Shown: positions 1 to 6,051, counted from the stretch's first letter. The stretch: DNA of 6,118 nucleotides from Campylobacterota bacterium (GCA_013153345.1 JAADEQ010000057.1:1-6118), one strand, 5' to 3'. Notes: generated by a model not told the origin, from the letters alone. A program made the numbers and translations.

Positions 1-134
1 CTAACTAAAAATGTAGACTCCTCTTTTATAAATAGCTCAATGCTGCTATTTGAAGGGAGGATACTTTTAATCTCTTCAATACTATTTTTAAAATCTGAGG
101 TAATAATAACTTGGCTAATAGGCTTTAGATTCAA
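1..134 (-). CDS. holB: DNA polymerase III delta'-like subunit, N-terminal part only
   Basis: Only the first 44 codons are present; the gene continues beyond position 1. The frame reads MNLKPISQVIITSDF and later SIELFIKEESTFLV. I recognise this as the start of the delta'-like clamp-loader protein that follows hobA in Campylobacter and Helicobacter, mainly from gene order plus resemblance of the N-terminus; the ATPase-like core lies outside the window. The delta' subunit helps load the sliding clamp in the DNA polymerase III holoenzyme. The start is probably TTG at 134-132: a TGA at 140-138 closes the frame upstream, and no ATG or GTG lies near. It overlaps the hobA stop codon (TTGA), with a GGAG at 148-145 about 10 nt upstream, so expression probably depends on coupling to hobA. 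The name is moderately sure, the reading frame is sure. Confidence 0.72.
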   Translation of the reverse strand, partial: MNLKPISQVIITSDFKNSIEEIKSILPSNSSIELFIKEESTFLV

Positions 135-670
135 AGTTCAATATCTCCAATTAGTGCTGCATCTAGAGCTTTTTCAAATAGCTGAAAGCTTTGAATTAAT
201 TTTATATCAATTAAAGGGTCACTCTTATTTAAAGAGAAAATCCCCTCAATATCTTGATTTAATCTCCAAATTAGACTAGTTTTATCTTGCTCAATATACT
301 CATATAACTTATGGTTGCCACACCCTATATACCAAAAGATATATCCATTTATAAAGGAGATATCTAACATATCAAGCAAAAAATCGAGTTCACTTGCATC
401 TTTTAAAGTTGTATAGTGAGGAAAGAGGGCCTCTAAAGGGTATATGGGGATAAAGGGTCTATTTTTCTCTAACTGGTTGATTTTAGTAGTTACATACTCG
501 CTAAAATATTTAAAATCCTTATCGGTAATAATAATAAGAGTATATCCTTCCAAAATCTTAGAGATGGTACTCTTTACTTGAGGAATCCAGTTAAATCTTA
601 GCTCTTCCATCCAGCTAAAGCAAGTTCCCTCTTCACGAATTGCATTTAGAGTCCACTCATTAAAATCCAT
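131..670 (-). CDS. hobA: HobA, DnaA-binding replication initiation factor
   Basis: This 179-residue protein matches the length and pattern of H. pylori HobA (HP1230, about 180 residues). The N-terminus has the IREEG...SWMEE..R stretch (residues 11-25), the middle has KNRPFIPI followed by LEALFP, and the C-terminus has DIKLI..F.LFEKALDAAL.GDI. In the family, HobA is a SIS-fold tetramer, structurally like E. coli DiaA, that binds the N-terminal part of DnaA and promotes orisome assembly at oriC. It is cytoplasmic and known only from Campylobacterota, so it is the best phylum marker here. The ATG at 670-668 shares one base with the lysC stop (TAATG). No good Shine-Dalgarno precedes it, which suggests translational coupling to lysC. 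The stop TGA at 133-131 overlaps the TTG start of the holB-like gene. No anomalies seen. Confidence 0.93.
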   Translation of the reverse strand: MDFNEWTLNAIREEGTCFSWMEELRFNWIPQVKSTISKILEGYTLIIITDKDFKYFSEYVTTKINQLEKNRPFIPIYPLEALFPHYTTLKDASELDFLLDMLDISFINGYIFWYIGCGNHKLYEYIEQDKTSLIWRLNQDIEGIFSLNKSDPLIDIKLIQSFQLFEKALDAALIGDIEL

Positions 671-1140
671 TACTTATCAAGTCCATACGCTTCATGCAGT
701 AGCCTTACTGCTAACTCTCCAAATTTTTCATCAATAATCATTGAGATTTTAATTTCACTTGTTGAAATCATCTCAATATTAATATTATTATCTGCTAAAG
801 CTTTAAAAGCGACTGCAGCAACTCCACTATGGCTTTTCATTCCAACTCCAACAACTGAGACTTTTGCAACCCACTCATCATAATCACTCCCCTCAAGGTC
901 GTGGTCAAAGCTCTCAATTACTTTTTTTGCCTCTAGCAGTTGATTTTGAGGAATGGTAAATCCAAGATTTGTCTTTCCATCTTTGCTTGCATTTTGGATA
1001 ATCATATCAACATTAATATTCTTTTGAGCCAATTTCTCAAAAATCTCAGCCGCAATTCCAGGCCTATCTGTTACTCCTCTTAACGATACCCTTGCTTGGT
1101 TCTTATCAAGGGCAACTCCACTAACTAAAAGCTCTTCCAT
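670..1140 (-). other. Possible separate aspartokinase beta subunit from an internal lysC start
   Basis: An in-frame ATG at 1140-1138 (lysC codon 248) would yield a 156-residue protein beginning MEELLVSGVALDK and containing only the two ACT domains. B. subtilis aspartokinase II and C. glutamicum LysC make such a beta subunit from internal starts near codons 246-250 and assemble as alpha2beta2. The C. glutamicum beta start region (MEEAVLTGVATDK, from memory) resembles this one closely. The start has a better ribosome binding site than full-length lysC. Whether it is used is inference, because ACT-start methionines can be conserved without translation from them. Confidence 0.5.
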
Positions 1141-1881
1141 ATCTTCTCCTTCTTTCTTATCTGCAATAATTGTCCCTTCATTATCACTAAATGTGCTTTT
1201 TGCAATAATTTTAACACCCATCTTTTTTGCAAGCTCAACAGAGCGGTTTTGCAAAACCTTTGCTCCAAGGCTTGAGAGTTCAAGCATCTCATCATAAGAG
1301 ATAAAATCAAGCTTTTTTGCCTTTGGCTCAATTCTTGGGTCTGTTGTATATACTCCATCAACATCGCTATAAATCTCACACGCATCAGCACTCAAAGCTC
1401 CAGCTAGTGCAACTGCACTCAAATCGCTTCCTCCTCTTCCAAGGGTAGTAATTTCTCCTTTATCGTTTATCCCTTGAAAGCCAGCTACTATTACAATATT
1501 TCCATCTTCTATCTCTTTTTTTATCCTATCAGTCTTAATCTCTTTAATTCTTGCATAGGTGTGAGTGGTATCAGTTGTAATTCCAGCTTGTCTTCCAGTA
1601 AGAGCTATTGCTTTATAGCCCATCTCATTTAGAGCAATTGCAAGAAGAGCAGCAGTTACTCTCTCACCAGAGCTTAGTAATAAATCCATCTCTCTAGGAG
1701 AGGGATTTTTACTAAAGTAGTGAGCATAATCAATTAGCTTATTGGTCTCCCCGCTCATTGCAGAGACCACAACCACTAAATCTTTATTCTCATCTTTATT
1801 TTTTGCAACTTTATTTGCAACATTTTGGATTCTCTCTAAGCTTCCAACGCTTGTGCCGCCATATTTTTGAACTACTAACAT
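670..1881 (-). CDS. lysC: Aspartokinase with two C-terminal ACT domains
   Basis: The enzyme phosphorylates L-aspartate with ATP, the first step to lysine/diaminopimelate, threonine and methionine. The 403-residue length fits monofunctional aspartokinases; no homoserine dehydrogenase is fused. The kinase domain (about 1-240) shows KYGGTSVG (6-13), VVSAMSG (38-44), SSGER (70-74), GFQG (134-137), LGRGGSD (147-153) and SDVDGVYTTDPR (172-183). Two ACT domains follow (about 255-400): one holds RGVTDRPGIAAEIF and MIIQN, the second GVGMKSHSGVAA and MISTSEIKIS. ACT domains usually mediate feedback inhibition by lysine and/or threonine; which applies here cannot be read from sequence. The ATG at 1881-1879 has AAGGG 8 nt upstream and overlaps the nudH stop by one base (TAATG); the stop overlaps hobA likewise. 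A strong internal start at codon 248 is listed separately. Confidence 0.97.
   Translation of the reverse strand: MLVVQKYGGTSVGSLERIQNVANKVAKNKDENKDLVVVVSAMSGETNKLIDYAHYFSKNPSPREMDLLLSSGERVTAALLAIALNEMGYKAIALTGRQAGITTDTTHTYARIKEIKTDRIKKEIEDGNIVIVAGFQGINDKGEITTLGRGGSDLSAVALAGALSADACEIYSDVDGVYTTDPRIEPKAKKLDFISYDEMLELSSLGAKVLQNRSVELAKKMGVKIIAKSTFSDNEGTIIADKKEGEDMEELLVSGVALDKNQARVSLRGVTDRPGIAAEIFEKLAQKNINVDMIIQNASKDGKTNLGFTIPQNQLLEAKKVIESFDHDLEGSDYDEWVAKVSVVGVGMKSHSGVAAVAFKALADNNINIEMISTSEIKISMIIDEKFGELAVRLLHEAYGLDK
1146..1151 (-). promoter_or_regulatory. Strong Shine-Dalgarno inside lysC
   Basis: On the minus strand, positions 1151-1146 read AAGGAG, followed by the 5-nt spacer AAGAT and an in-frame ATG at 1140-1138. 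This is the best ribosome binding site among the starts examined in the window. The codons involved encode Lys-Glu-Gly-Glu-Asp in the linker between the kinase and ACT domains, where selection on the protein should be weak. In an AT-rich genome Lys-Glu-Gly codons can produce the motif by chance. Confidence 0.55.
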
Positions 1882-2354
1882 TAAATAAACCCTTTTTTCT
1901 TAAAATATTCAATAACCTCTTTATAGGCTTTTCTCTTTAAAAATAGAGCCTTTTTAAAAAGCTCATCTTCAGTTACAAAGGTATAATCTTCAAACTCAGG
2001 CTTTTTATATGAGTTTAAATCGATTCTTGCACCCTCTTTTAGTTTTACTAAAAAATATTTTTGGTTTTGCCCTCTATATGGATACATCTTTTTCCCACCA
2101 TTTTTGGGAAAATCATACTTTATCCACTCTGGATACTCAGCTATAATCTCAACCTCATCTGTTCCAATCTCTTCTTTAAGCTCTCTATATAGAGCCTCTT
2201 TTGGTGTCTCTCCATTATCTATGCCACCTTGTGGAAATTGCCAACCTCGTCTAACTCCTTTTCTTTTTGCTAAAAGAAATAATGTTTGGCTGGGATATTC
2301 AGCCGATAGGATTATAGCTGCTACATTAGGGCGATACTCTTCAAGTTTTTTCAT
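1881..2354 (-). CDS. nudH: RNA pyrophosphohydrolase, Nudix family (RppH/NudH)
   Basis: This 157-residue Nudix hydrolase begins with the family's YRPNVA motif (7-12) and has RRGWQFPQGG (35-44). The Nudix box runs G43 to T65 as G-x5-E-x7-RELKEEIG, with catalytic and metal-binding residues E58, E61 and E62 intact; the last, normally hydrophobic, position is Thr. RppH removes pyrophosphate from the 5' end of primary transcripts and so starts mRNA decay; the H. pylori orthologue (HP1228) has been shown to do this. The older name, invasion protein InvA, comes from host-cell phenotypes. Hydrolysis of diadenosine polyphosphates is an alternative activity of the family. The ATG at 2354-2352 has AGGGG at 2365-2361 with a 6-nt spacer, which supports this start. 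It is the first gene of the minus-strand operon and overlaps lysC by one base. Confidence 0.94.
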   Translation of the reverse strand: MKKLEEYRPNVAAIILSAEYPSQTLFLLAKRKGVRRGWQFPQGGIDNGETPKEALYRELKEEIGTDEVEIIAEYPEWIKYDFPKNGGKKMYPYRGQNQKYFLVKLKEGARIDLNSYKKPEFEDYTFVTEDELFKKALFLKRKAYKEVIEYFKKKGFI

Positions 2355-2422
2355 ATTTTACCCCTAATTTAACAACTTAAAAACAAATAAATATTTTAAG
2401 CTATTATTTTTATTTTTTATTA

Positions 2423-2430
2423 GATAAAAT
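2423..2430 (+). promoter_or_regulatory. Candidate extended -10 box for hemW
   Basis: GATAAAAT fits G-N-TANAAT, with T-runs (2406-2418) just upstream instead of a -35 box, as is typical of sigma-70 promoters in Campylobacter and Helicobacter. Transcription would begin near 2437, about 25 nt before the hemW ATG. It is the right-facing half of the palindrome. Confidence 0.55.
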
Positions 2431-2436
2431 TTTATC
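2429..2436 (-). promoter_or_regulatory. Candidate extended -10 box for the nudH-lysC-hobA-holB operon
   Basis: Read on the minus strand, 2436-2429 is GATAAAAT, a match to the campylobacterial G-N-TANAAT form. Transcription would begin near 2422, giving a leader of about 67 nt before the nudH ATG. It is the left-facing half of the palindrome at 2423-2436. A second, weaker candidate is TAAAAT at 2398-2393, which lacks the preceding G. Confidence 0.45.
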
Positions 2437-2461
2437 CAAAATTTATTTAAAAGAATCTACA

Positions 2462-3508
2462 ATGCAAATTTATATTCACATTCCTTTTTGTGATTCAAAA
2501 TGTTTCTACTGCTCATTTAACTCCTATACAAATTTGGAAAATAGAATAAAAGATTACTCTATTTCTCTATTAAAATCTCTAAAATATGAGCTTAAAAATG
2601 TAAAAAAAATTGACTCAATATATATAGGAGGAGGGACTCCTTCTGCGGTAAGTCCTTTTTATTATAAAGAGATATTTGAGCTCTTATCTCCTTTTATAGA
2701 TAAAAAGATAGAAATAACTATTGAGGCAAACCCAAACTCTGCTACAAAGGATTGGCTTTTGCAAATGAGGGAGCTTGGAGTAAATAGAGTTAGCTTTGGG
2801 GTTCAGAGTTTTAATGATAAAAAACTAAAGGCGCTAAATAGAGCCCATAGCTCAAAAGAGGCAATAAGAGCAGTTGAGTTAGCAAACAGAGTTGGCTTTA
2901 AAAATATCTCTCTTGATTTAATTTATGATTTTTATCTAGATAGCAAAGAGCTTTTAAAAAAAGATATTGAGATTGCTTTTAGTTTGCCAATAAACCATAT
3001 CTCAGCATATGAGCTAATAATTGAGCGAGGCACAAACTTCTTTTCAACTCCTGAAGTTAAAGCCAATAAGGAGAGCTTTAATTTTTTTATAAGAGATGAG
3101 ATTATTAAAAGAGGCTTTAGCTGGTATGAGGTCTCAAATTATGGCAAATATAAAAGCTCTCATAATCTTGGATACTGGAGCTATAAAAACTATATTGGGG
3201 TTGGAGCAGGAGCGGTTGGATTTATTGATAATAAGCGATTTTATCCTCATACAAATATAGAAAAGTATATAAAAGAGCCACTCTTTAAAAGGGTTGAGGA
3301 GCTAAGATATGAAGATATCTTAACTGAAAAGATATTTTTGGGTCTTCGCTCAATTGTTGGAGTTAAAAAAGAGATTCTTCCTTCTTCTATGCAAAAAAGA
3401 GCTGATATTTTAGTTGATGAGAAGAGGTTGGAGTTTAAAGATGGAAGCTATTTTAATAAAGATTTTTTTATTAGTGATGAGTTAGCACTTTTTATTATGC
3501 AAAATTAG
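2462..3508 (+). CDS. hemW: HemW-type radical SAM protein (often annotated HemN-like)
   Basis: This 348-residue radical SAM protein starts MQIYIHIPFC and carries C10-x3-C14-x2-C17, which binds the [4Fe-4S] cluster used to cleave S-adenosylmethionine, then GGGTPS (56-61), an SAM-binding glycine motif. The residue two after the last cysteine is Phe19, not the fourth cysteine of true coproporphyrinogen dehydrogenase HemN (CxxxCxxCxC). HNLGYW (234-239) matches the HNxxYW motif of HemW, a heme-binding and heme-transfer protein. HemW is therefore the better call; oxidative decarboxylation of coproporphyrinogen III is unlikely, though old annotations say so. The length is slightly below E. coli HemW (about 378). 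The ATG is preceded only by a weak AAGAA at 2451-2455. It is transcribed divergently from nudH and followed after 33 bp by tatB; heme insertion and Tat export both serve respiratory enzymes, but the link is positional only. Confidence 0.9.
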   Translation: MQIYIHIPFCDSKCFYCSFNSYTNLENRIKDYSISLLKSLKYELKNVKKIDSIYIGGGTPSAVSPFYYKEIFELLSPFIDKKIEITIEANPNSATKDWLLQMRELGVNRVSFGVQSFNDKKLKALNRAHSSKEAIRAVELANRVGFKNISLDLIYDFYLDSKELLKKDIEIAFSLPINHISAYELIIERGTNFFSTPEVKANKESFNFFIRDEIIKRGFSWYEVSNYGKYKSSHNLGYWSYKNYIGVGAGAVGFIDNKRFYPHTNIEKYIKEPLFKRVEELRYEDILTEKIFLGLRSIVGVKKEILPSSMQKRADILVDEKRLEFKDGSYFNKDFFISDELALFIMQN

Positions 3509-3515
3509 ATACAAT
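3508..3515 (+). promoter_or_regulatory. Candidate extended -10 box for tatB-tatC-queA
   Basis: GATACAAT fits G-N-TANAAT and begins on the last base of the hemW stop codon. Predicted transcription start is near 3522, about 20 nt before the tatB ATG. No terminator hairpin separates hemW from tatB, so read-through from hemW is also possible. Confidence 0.45.
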
Positions 3516-3541
3516 AATATCAAAAATTTTTAAGGGTAGAT

Positions 3542-3997
3542 ATGTTTGATTTAGGATTTAGCGAGATACTCTTTATTGCAATAATTGCCCTTTTATTTAT
3601 TGGCCCAGATAAGCTTCCTGAGACTCTAAAGACAATTGCAAGAACTATTGGCAAGATTAAAAGAAGCTTTGAAGATGTTAAAGAGAGCGTTAATAATGAG
3701 CTAAGGGTTAGTGAGCTAAGAGAAGAGGTATTAAGTTATAAAAGAGAGCTTGAAAAAGCAAAAGAGGATTTGAGTGCTTTTAAAAATGTTGCTGCAAAAG
3801 AGATTAATGAGATAAAAGAGAGTGTAAATATTAAAAAAGAGTTTGAACCAAAAGATATAAATGATGATTTAGAAGAGCTTGAGAGGGCAGAAAAAGAGTT
3901 TGATAAAGATTTAAATAAAAAGATAGATTTGGCTAATGAGGCTACTAAACATTTAACTCAGATGGAATTTAAACATCTAAAAAAAGAGGCTAATTGA
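3542..3997 (+). CDS. tatB: Twin-arginine translocase subunit TatB
   Basis: TatB works with TatC as the membrane receptor for folded proteins carrying twin-arginine signal peptides. The 151-residue protein begins MFDLGFSEIL, with Glu8 at the conserved TatB position and a single membrane helix (about 6-20). Gly21-Pro22 forms the hinge before DKLPE and an amphipathic helix (about 23-45). The rest is a long, highly charged Lys/Glu-rich cytoplasmic region predicted to be helical or coiled-coil. The MFD-GFSE start, the long tail and the tatC neighbour favour TatB over TatA, which has a shorter tail and is usually encoded elsewhere in this phylum. AAGGG (3532-3536) precedes the ATG by 5 nt. The stop TGA shares one base with the tatC ATG. 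Confidence 0.93.
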   Translation: MFDLGFSEILFIAIIALLFIGPDKLPETLKTIARTIGKIKRSFEDVKESVNNELRVSELREEVLSYKRELEKAKEDLSAFKNVAAKEINEIKESVNIKKEFEPKDINDDLEELERAEKEFDKDLNKKIDLANEATKHLTQMEFKHLKKEAN

Positions 3998-5001
3998 TGT
4001 TTGAAGAGGTAAAACCCCATTTAGTTGAGCTTAGAAAGAGAATCTTTATATCTGTTGTTGCGCTAGTTGTTAGTTTTATTCTCTCTTTTATATTTTATAA
4101 ACCAATTCTTGATTGGGTTACAGCTCCACTTTTTGATGCTTTGCAGGCTGCTCAAAAGAGTGTAAAAAAGACAAATGAGGGGGTTTGGGAGATTGATATA
4201 AAAGATAATAATATAACTTTAAAAGAGAAAAACATCACTAAAATCTCTCTTGTTCAAAAGGCAATTAATGAGGCAAATAGAGTTATTAATGATAAAAACT
4301 CAACAAAAACTGAAATTGCACTGGCTAACTCAATTAAAGATTTAGCAACACATATAAAAAGCTTAAAAGCTGAGAGCAATAACAGCGTTATGTGGGGAAG
4401 TGTTACAACGCGCCAAATTGGTGGAGTTTTTATGGTTGCTCTAAAGGTTTCATTGTATGCAAGTATATTTTTAGCTCTTCCAATAATTTTGTGGCAAGCG
4501 TGGCTCTTTGTTGCTCCTGGGCTTTATGATAATGAGAAAAAGCTCGCGCTTCCGTTTCTTTTTGGAGTTACAATAATGTTTATTGTGGGAGTTTTGTTTG
4601 CATATTATGTTGTAGCTCCATTTGGATTTCAATTTCTAATTACCTTTGGAGCATTTTTATATACTCCACTAATTAATATAGAAGATTATATCGGCTTTTT
4701 TGCAAAGATTTTGTTTGGATTTGGGCTTGCTTTTGAGCTTCCAATGGTTGTATATTTCTTAGCATTAATTGGGCTTGTTACTGATAAGACTTTGATAGCC
4801 TTTTTTAAATATGCAATTGTATTAATTTTTATTATTGCAGCAATTTTAACCCCTCCAGATATTATAACCCAGCTTTTAATGGCAACTCCTCTAATAGTTC
4901 TTTATGGAGTCTCAATCTTAATTGCAAGAGTGGTAAATCCAGCAAAAGATGACGAAGATGAAGATTTAGATGATAAAAAGCTGCTTGAAAATGAAAAATA
5001 A
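3997..5001 (+). CDS. tatC: Sec-independent translocase TatC with an enlarged first periplasmic loop
   Basis: TatC is the six-helix core of the Tat receptor in the inner membrane. I start it at ATG 3997 (TGATG overlap with tatB, AGAGG at 3985-3989, 7-nt spacer), giving 334 residues; a TTG one codon earlier is less likely. The N-terminus PHLVELRKR keeps Glu11 and Arg13, equivalent to E. coli E15 and R17. F171 and E180 in the AW.FVAPGLY..E block match F94 and E103, E247 (FELP) matches E170, and D288 (TPPD) matches D211. E. coli TatC is 258 residues; the excess lies between TM1 (about 17-34) and TM2 (about 144-165), where about 80 hydrophilic, Lys/Asn-rich, mostly helical residues (about 51-131) are added. 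The C-terminus is an acidic DDEDEDLDD tail. All core residues checked are present, so it should be functional. Confidence 0.96.
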   Translation: MFEEVKPHLVELRKRIFISVVALVVSFILSFIFYKPILDWVTAPLFDALQAAQKSVKKTNEGVWEIDIKDNNITLKEKNITKISLVQKAINEANRVINDKNSTKTEIALANSIKDLATHIKSLKAESNNSVMWGSVTTRQIGGVFMVALKVSLYASIFLALPIILWQAWLFVAPGLYDNEKKLALPFLFGVTIMFIVGVLFAYYVVAPFGFQFLITFGAFLYTPLINIEDYIGFFAKILFGFGLAFELPMVVYFLALIGLVTDKTLIAFFKYAIVLIFIIAAILTPPDIITQLLMATPLIVLYGVSILIARVVNPAKDDEDEDLDDKKLLENEK

Positions 5002-6013
5002 AGATCTGCTTGTTAGCTCATATGATTATAATTTGCCAAAAGAGCTAATAGCCTCCACTCCTGCAATTCCAGCTGATAGCGCTAAGCTTTTAGTATATGA
5101 GAGAAATACAAAAAAAATTACTGATGCAATCTTTAGGGATATAATTGATTTTATCCCAAAAGAGACTGCAATAATTTTTAATAATACTAAAGTTATAAAA
5201 GCAAGAATTTTTGGGAAAAAAAGTAGCGGCGGTAAGGTTGAGCTTTTAGTTATTAAGCCCTTAGATGAGGGCATTTTAGCAATGGTTAAAGGAAGAGTTA
5301 AAGTTGGCACAAAGCTTATTTTTCAAAATGGCTTAAGTGCAGTAGTAAAGGCTCTAAATAGTGATGGAAGCAGAGTGGTTGAGTTTTTTTTAGATGAAAA
5401 AAAGATTGATTTTAATAAGCTTGTTTTAATTTTAGAAAAGATTGGCCATATCCCACTGCCTCCATATATGAATAGAGAAGATACAAAAGAGGATGAGAGA
5501 TATTATCAAAGCATCTTTGCAAAAGAGGCTGGCTCAGTTGCAGCTCCAACAGCATCACTGCACTTTACTCCATCTCTTTTAGAGAAGCTAAAATCAAAAT
5601 TTGATACATACTACCTAACTTTGCATGTGGGAGCTGGCACCTTTAAGCCAGTTGAAGTTGAGGATATAAGAGAGCATAAAATGCATAGTGAGTTTTTTAA
5701 GATTCCAAGAGATGTTGCAAAGGTAATTGATAGTGATAGAAAAATTTTAGCAGTAGGAACCACTGCAACTAGAACAATTGAGGAGTATATAAGAAGCAAA
5801 AGATTAAGTGGTCAGAGTAGTATATTTTTACATCCTCTAAATCCTGCAAAAAGAGTTGATTATCTTCTAACAAACTTTCACCTTCCAAAAAGCACACTTC
5901 TAATGCTTGTTAGCTCCTTTATTGGCAGAGAGGAGACCTTAAGATTATATAATTATGCTATTGATAAAAAATATAGATTCTATAGCTATGGCGATGCTAT
6001 GCTAATAATTTAA
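4991..6013 (+). CDS. queA: S-adenosylmethionine:tRNA ribosyltransferase-isomerase
   Basis: QueA transfers and isomerises the ribosyl part of S-adenosylmethionine onto 7-aminomethyl-7-deazaguanine at wobble position 34 of GUN-anticodon tRNAs, giving epoxyqueuosine. Family motifs seen are FNNTKVIKARIFG and SGGKVELL in the N-terminal half, GHIPLPPY (152-159), VAAPTASLHF (183-192), LHVGAGTF, HKMHSEFF, LLTNFHLPKSTL and C-terminal RFYSYGDAMLI. I use ATG 4991 (340 residues), because MKNKDLLVSSYDY lines up with Campylobacter QueA starts; an ATG at 4970 would add seven unmatched residues. The chosen start overlaps the tatC end by 11 nt and has no clear Shine-Dalgarno, suggesting coupling to tatC. No functional tie to Tat is known; the order is simply conserved in the phylum. 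No frameshift or missing motif is seen. Confidence 0.96.
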   Translation: MKNKDLLVSSYDYNLPKELIASTPAIPADSAKLLVYERNTKKITDAIFRDIIDFIPKETAIIFNNTKVIKARIFGKKSSGGKVELLVIKPLDEGILAMVKGRVKVGTKLIFQNGLSAVVKALNSDGSRVVEFFLDEKKIDFNKLVLILEKIGHIPLPPYMNREDTKEDERYYQSIFAKEAGSVAAPTASLHFTPSLLEKLKSKFDTYYLTLHVGAGTFKPVEVEDIREHKMHSEFFKIPRDVAKVIDSDRKILAVGTTATRTIEEYIRSKRLSGQSSIFLHPLNPAKRVDYLLTNFHLPKSTLLMLVSSFIGREETLRLYNYAIDKKYRFYSYGDAMLII

Positions 6014-6021
6014 AAACTTCT

Positions 6022-6030
6022 TGATATAAT
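6022..6030 (+). promoter_or_regulatory. Perfect extended -10 promoter element
   Basis: TGATATAAT is a full TGN-TATAAT match, 9 bases after the queA stop. Transcription would start near 6037, leaving a leader of about 15 nt before the ATG at 6052. It suggests that the next gene has its own promoter, although no terminator is visible after queA. Confidence 0.7.
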
Positions 6031-6051
6031 TGCATTTACAAAGGAAAAATG

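Larger units (their letters stand above)
2423..2436. repeat. Perfect 14-bp palindrome in the divergent promoter region
   Basis: GATAAAATTTTATC is its own reverse complement. Symmetry continues outward as TT/AA at 2420-2421 and 2438-2439 after one mismatched pair. It lies in the 107-bp gap between nudH and hemW and contains -10-like hexamers on both strands that share 2 bp. It could equally be a binding site for a dimeric regulator; no known operator is recognised. Confidence 0.75.

Noticed and set aside
40..279. Plus-strand open frame of 79 codons opposite hobA and holB
   Set aside because: Antisense to two recognisable genes, low-complexity Leu/Ile-rich translation, no ribosome binding site; a composition shadow.
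1125..1391. Second minus-strand frame inside lysC
   Set aside because: Out-of-frame overlap with the conserved aspartokinase domain; no domain resemblance. Distinct from the in-frame internal start at 1140.
2104..2367. Plus-strand open frame opposite the nudH 5' half
   Set aside because: Overlaps the Nudix box coding region in antisense and has no family-like features.
2406..2418. T-run between nudH and hemW as a terminator
   Set aside because: No GC-rich hairpin precedes it and the flanking genes diverge, so it is better explained as promoter-upstream T-tracts.
3994..3996. TTG as the tatC start
   Set aside because: The adjacent ATG at 3997 has a better spacing to AGAGG and forms a classic TGATG overlap.
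3542..3997. TatA instead of TatB
   Set aside because: The MFD-GFSE start with Glu8, the 151-residue length and direct coupling to tatC fit TatB.
4970..4990. ATG at 4970 as the queA start
   Set aside because: Adds seven residues with no match to QueA and lengthens the overlap with tatC; ATG 4991 fits known QueA N-termini.
5026..5310. Minus-strand open frame opposite queA, and another at 5611-5799
   Set aside because: Both lie wholly against conserved queA motifs; translations are hydrophobic and repetitive, as expected from the complement of AT-rich coding DNA.
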